A stretch of 49,402 nucleotides of DNA from an uncultured Acidobacteriia bacterium (GTDB lineage: Bacteria; Acidobacteriota; Terriglobia; Bryobacterales; Bryobacteraceae), in assembly GCA_903882645.1 (NCBI GenBank), contig CAIRXZ010000133.1:1-49402 (forward strand), given 5' to 3'. Of this stretch, positions 42,332 through 49,402 are shown in pieces (positions within the stretch are counted from its first letter, which is position 1; each line of letters opens with the position of its first letter). Under the pieces are notes generated by a model, which was not told where the DNA came from, made no database searches, and saw nothing but the letters and a program-made list of their open reading frames with translations. Made by a program: the position numbers and the translations under genes.

Positions 42332-45300
42332 CTACGCGGCGGCGACGGCTCCGGCGATCTTAACCGACACCAGGCGCGAGACGCCGGGTTCCTGCATGGT
42401 CACGCCGTAGAGGGATTGCGCGGCCTCCATGGTGCGCTTCGAGTGCGTAATCAGCACGAACTGCGTCTGATCCGACATCTCTTGCAGCAGGCGCGTGAGG
42501 CGGCCGATGTTGGCTTCGTCGAGGGGCGCATCCACCTCATCCATGACGCAGAAGGGGCTGGGCTGGTACTTGAAGATGGCTATTAGCAGCGCCACCGCCG
42601 CCAGGGCTTTCTCGCCGCCGGAAAGCAGCAGCACGTTTTGCAGACGCTTGCCGGGAGGCGAGCATACGATGTCGATTCCCGATTCGGCCAGGTTCTCCTG
42701 GTCCGTGAGCCGCATCTCGCCGGTCCCGCCGCCGAACAGCGTCTGGAAGGTTTCGCGGAAATGGGCGTTGACGGCTTCGAACGCTTCGGCGAACTTGCGG
42801 CGCGATACTTCGTCGATCTCCTGAATCGCTTTCTCCGTGTCGCGTATGGAATCGACCAGGTCCTGCTGTTGGGCGCTCAGGAAATCGAGGCGCTGCTGGG
42901 TTTCGCGGTACTCCTCGAGCGCGGTGGGATTCACCGGTCCGAGCGCTTCGATCCGGCCGCGAATCTCGGCGGCGGATTGCTCGGCTTGCTCGATGGCGGC
43001 GGCTTCGGGAATCGGGTCGCCGGACGCGGACAACTCCTCGACGGGACAGTTCAAGTCCCGCCTGCTGATCTCGTCGAGGTACTTCAGCTCGGCCTGCTTG
43101 CGGACCAAATCCACTTCAATCTGCGATCGCCGTTCGTGACTCTCCTCGACCCCGGCGCGCAACGCTTTGAGCTGCTCCTCGCCCTCGCGCAAGCCTTCGC
43201 GCAGGAGCGCCTCCTGCGACGCCATTTGCGCGGCGCCGGTCTCGAGTTCCGCTATTCCGGCGGCCAACTCGGCGGCCTTGCGGTCCAGCTCGATATTATC
43301 GGCCAGGAGCCGCACCCGCTGCTCGCCCAGCCGCTCGATCTCCGGAGCGAGCGCGTCGCGCCGGGCCGCCAGATCGCGGAACTGCTGTTCGAGGCGCGTC
43401 ATGGCGGCGCGCTCGCCGCGGCGCCGCTCTTCGACGCCCGCCAGTTGCGCGCGGATCGAGGCGTGCTCCTCGCCGACCGCCGCCGCGCGCTCATCCAGCT
43501 TCTCGAGTTCCTGGCGCTCGGCTTCGAGCGCGTCCTCAAGATCGGCGCGGGCCAGCTCCTTCGCCTCGATCTCGGTCCGGCGCCTCTCGCGCTGCTCGGC
43601 CGACTTGATCGCGTCGCGGTCCAGCCGCTCCAGTTCGAGCCGCGCCACCGAAACCCGCGAGTTGGCGCGCGCCAGGTCGTCGGCCAGCTTGCGCATCTCA
43701 TGGTCGAGGGCCACCCGGTCCTTCTCGCGGGATTGCTGCAACGCGCGCAGTCTCTCGACCTCGGCTTCCAGGCCGGCGATTTCCCGGTTCAGCCCTTCCA
43801 GGCGCGCCAGCAGCTCGTCGAGCGAGGTCTGGCGGCTTTCGAGCCTGCCCGCCAGCTCGCGCGCTTCGCGCTTCATGCCCAGCGGTCCGGTGCCGGACTT
43901 CTTGCCGCCGGTGACGGTGTGGCCGTGGTAACAGAGGCCTTCCGGCAGGAGAAAATACAGGTGGGGATAGCCGGCCGCCAGGCGTTGCGCCGCCGCGCGA
44001 TCCTCCGCCAGGAAGCACAGCGAGACGCGCGGCAACAGGTCCGCCGCGCGGTCGCGCAGACCGTTGGTGAGCCGGAGCGATTCGCTCAGCCGCGCCACGA
44101 TGCCGGTCTCGGGGCCGATGGGCGGCTCGGGCAGATGGCTCTTGCCGTTGCCATTCGGCTCGGGATGGACCAGGAAAGTGGCGCGGCCGTCGAGTTCCGC
44201 GCGCAGGAAATCCAGGCCGCGCTCGGCCTGCCGCCAGTCCTTGACCACCACGTATTCCAGCTCTTCGTGCAGGAATTCCTCGGCCGGCTTTTCGAACTGC
44301 GGATCGACCTCCACAAAGTCGGCCAGCACCCCGAGGGGCTTCAGATCCTCCGCCTTGCCTTTTTCGAGCGCGGCGAAGAGGCGCTTGACCGATTCGGTGG
44401 TGTAGGAACGGTGCGCCAGCACCTGCTCGAGCGACTCCTTGCGGGCTTGGATCTGAGAAACCTCGGTCTTGGCCGCGTCGATTTCCCGGAGCAGGCGCGC
44501 CGCGGTCTCGCGGCGCGCGGCAAGCTCCCCTTCCGCCCCGCGCCGCTCTCCCGCGACCGACTCTAATTCGAGCTGGCGTTGCGCCACCAGCTCGGACAGC
44601 TTCCTCGACGCCCCCTGTAGCCGCTCGATCTCCGCGGCGGCCGTTTGTTCCTCGCGCGTCGAACGCAAGGTCTCCCGCTCGATGCCCGCCAGGTACTCCT
44701 CGACCTGCGCGAGCTGATTCTTGAGCGTGGAAGCTTCGCCAAGCAGGCGCAGGATGGCCTGCCGCCCCGCTTCCAGAGACTTCTCCCGCTCCAGCATTCC
44801 GGCCTGCAGGGTCTCGCGCTGGCTATTGATCTCCAGCATTCGGACGCGCGCCTCTTCGATGCGGGCCTCGATCGCCTCCACGCTTCCGCGATGCGTGGCG
44901 ATCTCCCGGTCCAGCGCGCCGAGGCTCGCGCCGAGCTCGCGCGATTCGTCTTCCGCCTGCGCGATGCGCTGCTCGATGGCCCCGCTTTCCCTGACCTGCG
45001 ATTCCAGGCGCCCGCGCGTGCGCTCGGCCTCGACGTTCTTCTCCGCGAGCCGCCGCCGCGCTTCGGTGAGCGCCTGCTCCAGTTCGTAGCAGGCGGCCTG
45101 GGCGCGCTCGTGCTCCAGCTCGCGCGCGGCGACGCGTTCGGAGATGGACTTCAAGTCGGCCGCCGCAAGGTTCAGGTCGAGCGCGGTTTTGGCGGCGTCG
45201 CGCTCGAGCAAACGATACTTGCCGGAGAGCGCCACCCGCAGGCGGGCGTCGAGCTCGCTCTTCAATTCACCGAATCGGCGAGCCTTGGCCGCCTGCCGCT

Positions 45301-45964
45301 TGAGCGAGTTCACCTGGCGCGTCACCTCTTCCACGATGTCGTAGACACGGGCCAGGTTCTGCTTGGCGCTCTCCAGCTTGGCTTCGGCCAGGCGCTTCCG
45401 CGTCCTGAACCTGGTGACTCCGGCAGCCTCTTCGATCACGCCCCGCCGGTCCTGCGGCTTGGAGCTGAGGATCTGACCGATGCGGCCCTGCTCGATGATG
45501 GCGTAGCTCTCCGGCCCCAGTCCCGTGCCCATGAACAGTTCCTGGATATCGCGCAGGCGGGCCAGGCGGCCATCGACCAGGTACTCGCTTTCCCCGGAAC
45601 GGAACAGCCGCCGGGTGATTGTGACTTCGCCATTGGGCCGCTTCTCGCCGTCCTGCACGGGCATGATCTTGTGCGCGGCGTATTCCTGGTACACGGCCGG
45701 GTCCACCAGGGTCATGGTGACGGAGGCCATCCCCAAGGGCTTGCGTTCGCGGGTTCCGGCGAAGATCACGTCCTCCATGCGGGTCCCGCGCAGGCTCTTG
45801 GCGGACTGCTCTCCGAGCACCCAGCAGATGGCGTCGCTGATGTTGGACTTGCCGCAGCCGTTCGGGCCGACGATGGCGGCCACGCCATCCCCGCTGAACC
45901 GCAGTTCGGTCCGCTCGCAAAAGGACTTAAATCCTTGCATTTCGACGCGTTTGAGCTTCAGCAA
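42332..45964 (-). CDS. smc: chromosome segregation protein SMC
   Basis: This 1210-residue protein is a complete SMC: Walker A GPNGCGKSN at 33-41, a coiled coil, a hinge (about residues 500-660, GVLADFVEVDPQFEK and on), a second coiled coil, signature LLSGGEKALAAVALL near 1113, and Walker B FCVMDEVDAPLDEA near 1140. It organises the chromosome with ScpA and ScpB. The start is TTG 45964 with AGAGGAT upstream. The minus-strand promoter candidate lies at 45995-46023. Several long opposite-strand frames inside it are shadows of its biased codons. Confidence 0.97.
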   Translation of the reverse strand: MLKLKRVEMQGFKSFCERTELRFSGDGVAAIVGPNGCGKSNISDAICWVLGEQSAKSLRGTRMEDVIFAGTRERKPLGMASVTMTLVDPAVYQEYAAHKIMPVQDGEKRPNGEVTITRRLFRSGESEYLVDGRLARLRDIQELFMGTGLGPESYAIIEQGRIGQILSSKPQDRRGVIEEAAGVTRFRTRKRLAEAKLESAKQNLARVYDIVEEVTRQVNSLKRQAAKARRFGELKSELDARLRVALSGKYRLLERDAAKTALDLNLAAADLKSISERVAARELEHERAQAACYELEQALTEARRRLAEKNVEAERTRGRLESQVRESGAIEQRIAQAEDESRELGASLGALDREIATHRGSVEAIEARIEEARVRMLEINSQRETLQAGMLEREKSLEAGRQAILRLLGEASTLKNQLAQVEEYLAGIERETLRSTREEQTAAAEIERLQGASRKLSELVAQRQLELESVAGERRGAEGELAARRETAARLLREIDAAKTEVSQIQARKESLEQVLAHRSYTTESVKRLFAALEKGKAEDLKPLGVLADFVEVDPQFEKPAEEFLHEELEYVVVKDWRQAERGLDFLRAELDGRATFLVHPEPNGNGKSHLPEPPIGPETGIVARLSESLRLTNGLRDRAADLLPRVSLCFLAEDRAAAQRLAAGYPHLYFLLPEGLCYHGHTVTGGKKSGTGPLGMKREARELAGRLESRQTSLDELLARLEGLNREIAGLEAEVERLRALQQSREKDRVALDHEMRKLADDLARANSRVSVARLELERLDRDAIKSAEQRERRRTEIEAKELARADLEDALEAERQELEKLDERAAAVGEEHASIRAQLAGVEERRRGERAAMTRLEQQFRDLAARRDALAPEIERLGEQRVRLLADNIELDRKAAELAAGIAELETGAAQMASQEALLREGLREGEEQLKALRAGVEESHERRSQIEVDLVRKQAELKYLDEISRRDLNCPVEELSASGDPIPEAAAIEQAEQSAAEIRGRIEALGPVNPTALEEYRETQQRLDFLSAQQQDLVDSIRDTEKAIQEIDEVSRRKFAEAFEAVNAHFRETFQTLFGGGTGEMRLTDQENLAESGIDIVCSPPGKRLQNVLLLSGGEKALAAVALLIAIFKYQPSPFCVMDEVDAPLDEANIGRLTRLLQEMSDQTQFVLITHSKRTMEAAQSLYGVTMQEPGVSRLVSVKIAGAVAAA

Positions 45965-45994
45965 AGTCTTATCCTCTGCTCGGGGGTTGTAACC

Positions 45995-46023
45995 ATACTA
46001 AACTCGTTGAGGCGAAAAGTAAA
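45995..46023 (-). promoter_or_regulatory. candidate promoter of smc
   Basis: Read on the minus strand, TTTACT (46018-46023) and TAGTAT (45995-46000) are 17 bp apart and about 30 bp before the smc start. Pattern match only. Confidence 0.45.
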
Positions 46024-46239
46024 GGACATCCAATACATTATCCAGCGTATCCGCGGTGGACGCCACAAGATCTAGCCCACCGCATGCAGCGGGGAGGCTG
46101 TCAGGGTCCTGCTATCAGCTTACCGCCAAAGGCGCTTAGGTCTTCGGCAGGCTGCCGGCTTCGTTTTCGGCTTGGAGGAAGGCAGGGCAGGAGGCCCGCC
46201 CCACTCGTTCCCGGTCTCCCCGCCCGCTCAAAAACAGCC

Positions 46240-46268
46240 TTGGCGCGCATCCGGCGAAGTGCTATAGT
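46240..46268 (+). promoter_or_regulatory. candidate promoter of the cytidylate-kinase-like gene
   Basis: TTGGCG (46240-46245) and TATAGT (46263-46268) are 17 bp apart, 57 bp before ATG 46325. The rest of 45965-46324 shows no gene. Confidence 0.5.
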
Positions 46269-46324
46269 TGACGCCGTATAGGAGTAGCGGGCCCGGACCC
46301 AGGGCCCGGAGGAGGGCGCGACGT

Positions 46325-47128
46325 ATGGCCGTCATCACCATTTCCCGGGGAACATTCAGCGGCGGCAAGATGCTCGCCGAGGGTTTGAGCCGCATGCTGG
46401 GCTACCGGTGCATCGACCGGGACATGCTCGTCCGCAAAGCAGCCACGAAGCGGGTGTCCGAATTCGATCTCCGCGCCGCCCTGGAACAGCCGCCTTCGTT
46501 TCCAGGCCGGTTCAACCACAGGAGATACCTCTACCTGGCTCTGATCCAGGCGGCTCTGATGGAAGAGGTTCGCGCGGGACAAGCTGTCTATCATGGCCTG
46601 GCCGGGCACCTGCTGCTCAGGGGAGCGCCCGGCATGCTCCGCCTAAGAATCATTGCGCCGCTGGAGTTCCGCATCCGCATGGCCCAGGAGCGGCTGAATC
46701 TGGGCCGCGCCGAAGCCATTGCGCACATCGAGCACATGGATGAAGACCGCCGCAAATGGACGCAGTTCCTTTACGGCGTGGACTGGCGGGACGACTCGCT
46801 ATACGACCTGGTCATCAACCTGGAGAGCATTGGCATTGACCAAGCCTGCCGGCTGGTGGTCCGGATGATCGAGCAGGGCGGATTCGAGTTGTCGCCGGCC
46901 GGCCATGCGGCGATGAAGGACCTTGCGCTGGCCAGCCGGGTGCGCGCGGAGCTTGCGGTGAACCCGTACACCCTCAATCTGGAGTTTGAGGTGGAGTCCC
47001 ATGGCGGGTCGGTAACGATTCAGGGGGACTCGCTCGATGAGGCTGAGGTAATCCAGCGGGTGGCCTCGGCCGTGCCCGGCGTGACCGGGGTCACCGTCGA
47101 GGCGGCCGTCGCGGCAAATCCCCGCTGA
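46325..47128 (+). CDS. cytidylate-kinase-like protein fused to a BON domain
   Basis: The 267-residue protein begins AVITISRGTFSGGKMLAEGL, followed by LGYRCIDRDML. This is the cytidylate kinase-like family (AAK_cytidylate kinase 2 type), in which the P-loop is SRGxxSGG-like. Residues ~195-262 (ASRVRAELAVNPYTLN, then VTIQGDSLDEAE and VPGVTGVTVE) look like a BON domain, a small phospholipid- or ligand-binding module. The fusion is uncommon in my experience. A nucleotide-sensing or membrane-associated role is inference. GGAGGAG lies upstream of ATG 46325. Confidence 0.75.
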   Translation: MAVITISRGTFSGGKMLAEGLSRMLGYRCIDRDMLVRKAATKRVSEFDLRAALEQPPSFPGRFNHRRYLYLALIQAALMEEVRAGQAVYHGLAGHLLLRGAPGMLRLRIIAPLEFRIRMAQERLNLGRAEAIAHIEHMDEDRRKWTQFLYGVDWRDDSLYDLVINLESIGIDQACRLVVRMIEQGGFELSPAGHAAMKDLALASRVRAELAVNPYTLNLEFEVESHGGSVTIQGDSLDEAEVIQRVASAVPGVTGVTVEAAVAANPR

Positions 47129-47266
47129 ACCTCGCATAATGCCGCGACCAGCCGCCGGACCCCCGGGCCCAGTGATCCGTTGAGGCTCCGTGCGGGTACA
47201 GGAGTGTGGACGCGGCGGGCCGAAAGCGCGCGCCACGTGGCGCGGGCGCTAGCGTTTAGTTTTGCG

Positions 47267-47476
47267 TTACGACTTGCCTCCAGGCCGTCCAGTGCTGGGC
47301 CGCCGGATGAAGGACCGTTCCCCGCATGTCTCGCAGCGGTAGGGTAGAACGACAAGCGAAAGCGCTCGTTCCCAGACATTACGCCGGGAGGAACGGCGGA
47401 CGCGAGACGACCCACAGCGGGGGCAAAGGATTTCAGGGGCGCCGTTGACGGGAGCGCCGCCTGGCGATCCCTCCAT
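47267..47476 (-). CDS. 69-aa zinc-ribbon protein
   Basis: The product has two CxxC pairs, CPRC (18-21) and CETC (48-51), separated by basic and hydrophobic residues (RRSSRRNVWERALSLVVLPY), which form a small zinc ribbon. It is unlikely to be chance. Partner and function are unknown. ATG 47476 is the only start. Confidence 0.6.
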   Translation of the reverse strand: MEGSPGGAPVNGAPEILCPRCGSSRVRRSSRRNVWERALSLVVLPYRCETCGERSFIRRPSTGRPGGKS

Positions 47477-47570
47477 GGGGGAAGGATACCATGAATTGGT
47501 TTTTGAGTTGCCTCGGATATTGGAATGCGGCGCAGCAGACGTCTTGTGCGCTCCGCTTCGCCCCGCTTTG

Positions 47571-49352
47571 CTACAGCTTCGCGTATTCCGCCTTGGCTTC
47601 CTTCAGGATCGGTACGTCGGGGTCGGCGTCTTTCCAGAGGGTGAGGAAATCCTGATACGCAGCGCGGGCTTTGGCCGTGTCGCCCTGTAAGGCGGAAGCG
47701 CGCGCCAGTCCGAGGCGAGCCAGCGCACCCCAAGGAAAGTTCATCACCACTCCTCGGTGGTCGATGAATTTCTGAAATTCTGCTGCCGCTCGGTGGCCGT
47801 CGTGCAGCATAAGCCAGGCTTCCCCACGCACATAAACGGGGCACAGGAATATCGTGAATTGCGATGGTTCGCTAAGTTCGATCGTGCTCGCCGCCTTCAA
47901 TAACTCGATGGCTCGGTTCGGGTCGTTGCGCTCCAGAGCTACCGCCGCCCGGATGGTGGGCAGCCAATACCTCTGCACCAGCGTGTCCAGCGGAAAGGTC
48001 TTGTCGAGTTCGGCCGCCAGCTTCTCCGCCCCTGCCGTGTCGCCTGCCCGCGCCAGGGCCAGCGCCGCCATGGCCCGCACATCGCGGTTCGGGGCCAGCT
48101 TCAACGCCGCGTTGGCCTCGGCGCGCGCCTGCTCCCGGTTTCCCGATTCCACCTCGCGCAGTGCCGCCGCTGCCTGATATGCCGCAGCAACCTCTTTGGC
48201 GTCGTGGTGCTGGGCTGAATCCATCGCCCGCCCGGTCAGCTCGTGCGCCGTCTTCAGCTTGCCGTACCAACCTTCGGTGTCCGCTTGCGTGGCCAGCATC
48301 AGGTCTTCCGAGCCCGGCTTTTCCATGGCGGCTGAGACCAACTGCGCCATCCGCGCCGCATTGCCCTTCAGAAAAGCCAACCAGTAGCGGCTCTGGAGCA
48401 GAAACTCGCCTTCCAGCTTGCGTTCCTCCGCCTGCTTGTACACCGCCTCCGCTTCATCCAGCCGGTTGAAGACCGTGTAGGTTATGCCGAGGTTTTCATA
48501 GTTGGTCACATCACTTGGATCCAGGCGCAGCGCCTCCCGAAATACCTCCAATGCCCTTTCCCAGTTTCCCAGGGCGGAGCAAACGAATCCCAGCCCTTGG
48601 TAAGCCCAGTCGTCTCTTGGGTAGGTCTGCTGCCACAGCTCGTCGGTCTGCGCCGCCTTCTCCAGATCTCCTGTCACGGTATCGTAGAAGCTCGCCTCGA
48701 TGTTCAACCGCTCCCGTTCGCTTACCTTCTCCCGCAGCGCGTAAGCCTTGCGTGTATATTCGGCCCCCCGGCCACCTTCGTTGAGGACGAAGTAACTCAT
48801 TCCCATCCAGGCGTAGGCCATGGCAAAACTCGGATCAAGGTCCAACGCCCGTTGGATGAAGGGCCGCGCGGCTGTGGTCGATTTCGCATAGGCCGTCTTT
48901 ACTCCCAAGCTGTAGGCTTTCAGCGCCTCCAGGGATGATGTGGTCGCTTCCTCCACCGGCGTGGCGTATTTCTGCACAGAGCCGAGCGATTCGCCCAGTT
49001 TCTTCCGCAAACTGACTGCCGCGGCGCCCAGAGCCTTGAGCACCGCTTCCTTGCCCCCCGCCTGCTCCTGCGCTTCCGCCAGCACGTCCCCCGTCTCGCA
49101 GTCCACGGCCTTCAGGCCAATCACGTATTGGCTGCCTAGCCCCGCAATCGATCCGGCCAGCATGGCCTTGCTGTTCGTGCGCTGGCAGACCTCGCGGGTG
49201 ACCTCCGGCGTCAACCGGTCACCGGCCGGACGCCCCATTAGCTTCAAGGCCTCATTCACCCGGCGCTCGGATAGCAGCTTGAGAGTATGCGTCAGAGGAA
49301 CTACAGGCTTGACTGGGGCAGCGAGTGGCGCTATCGGCCCTTGGCCGCCCAA
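47571..49352 (-). CDS. TPR protein, C-terminal part of a Ser/Thr-kinase-TPR type protein
   Basis: The 593-residue frame starts at TTG 49352 and an in-frame stop lies at 49392-49394. It begins with a segment (NEALKLMGRPAGDRLTPEVT, AMLAGSIAGLGSQYVIGL, DCETGDVLAEAQEQA) that in acidobacterial serine/threonine kinases links the kinase or membrane part to a long run of TPRs, and it then contains more than ten TPR-like units. The N-terminal kinase portion is not in frame here. Either the gene is truncated or frameshifted near the window edge, or this is a stand-alone TPR protein. Confidence 0.65.
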   Translation of the reverse strand: MGGQGPIAPLAAPVKPVVPLTHTLKLLSERRVNEALKLMGRPAGDRLTPEVTREVCQRTNSKAMLAGSIAGLGSQYVIGLKAVDCETGDVLAEAQEQAGGKEAVLKALGAAAVSLRKKLGESLGSVQKYATPVEEATTSSLEALKAYSLGVKTAYAKSTTAARPFIQRALDLDPSFAMAYAWMGMSYFVLNEGGRGAEYTRKAYALREKVSERERLNIEASFYDTVTGDLEKAAQTDELWQQTYPRDDWAYQGLGFVCSALGNWERALEVFREALRLDPSDVTNYENLGITYTVFNRLDEAEAVYKQAEERKLEGEFLLQSRYWLAFLKGNAARMAQLVSAAMEKPGSEDLMLATQADTEGWYGKLKTAHELTGRAMDSAQHHDAKEVAAAYQAAAALREVESGNREQARAEANAALKLAPNRDVRAMAALALARAGDTAGAEKLAAELDKTFPLDTLVQRYWLPTIRAAVALERNDPNRAIELLKAASTIELSEPSQFTIFLCPVYVRGEAWLMLHDGHRAAAEFQKFIDHRGVVMNFPWGALARLGLARASALQGDTAKARAAYQDFLTLWKDADPDVPILKEAKAEYAKL

Positions 49353-49402
49353 GCTGTGGGCGTGAGTTCTGCGAGTTGCTGAATCGATATGTCAGCGAGA
49401 CC

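Noticed and set aside
38626-42586. Long alternative frames over the glycosyltransferase, dapF and dehydrogenase genes.
   Set aside because: Compositionally R/G/A-rich shadows; the competing frames have family motifs throughout.
42638-46075. Long plus-strand open frames (up to 642 residues) opposite smc.
   Set aside because: They are antisense shadows of a GC-rich coiled-coil gene; smc has all motifs and they have none.

Overview
The window joins two kinds of DNA. Positions 1 to about 33,788 look like the right-hand part of an integrated, plasmid-like mobilizable element. It carries a relaxase, a coupling protein, a MobC-like protein, ArdC, a large ParB-like protein, a ParA/ParG-type partition locus and many small plasmid-type hypothetical genes. 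It ends at a 59-bp copy of the 3' part of a tRNA-Leu(CAA) gene (33730-33788), which is what integration into a tRNA gene leaves behind. From 33,860 to the end the genes are ordinary GC-rich bacterial chromosome: pgk, a ParDE-type pair, a GH31-like protein, an M24 peptidase, a membrane glycosyltransferase, dapF, a UDP-sugar dehydrogenase, smc, a cytidylate-kinase-like protein and a TPR protein. Their style suggests an Acidobacteriota host of the Solibacter/Bryobacter kind. This is an inference from gene style, not a database result.

Layout of the element. 1-8758 is a defence block: a 5'-truncated SbcD-like nuclease and an SbcC-like ATPase, then SIR2 and HerA overlapping by 4 bp, then an AbiEi/AbiEii type IV toxin-antitoxin pair with its own promoter and inverted repeats. 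8949-13112 is cargo: an unrecognised protein with an HEPN-like R-x4-H motif, a TPR/O-GlcNAc-transferase-like protein and a SEC-C protein. 13250-22523 is a plasmid 'housekeeping' region: ParB-like protein, a PIN-like/DUF5677-like pair, DUF2958, a methyltransferase-like protein, ArdC, an ankyrin protein and small proteins. Four of its transcription units start 80-95 nt after copies of one hairpin leader. 22600-24372 holds two minus-strand hairpin-plus-terminator units, an HTH protein and a probable oriT. 24373-31400 is the mobilization module (relaxase, coupling protein, MobC). 31400-33206 is a repeat-rich putative centromere followed by parA and a small ribbon-helix-helix partner. A frameshifted excisionase-like gene and the tRNA fragment close the element. 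No type IV secretion channel genes and no integrase are seen, so the element looks mobilizable rather than self-transmissible within this window, and its left end lies outside.

The items least explained by known features are the four-copy leader family, a run of about ten consecutive hairpins upstream of mobC (30565-30860), the paired minus-strand RNA-like units (22695-23162), and the defence block that places an SbcCD-like pair next to SIR2-HerA.
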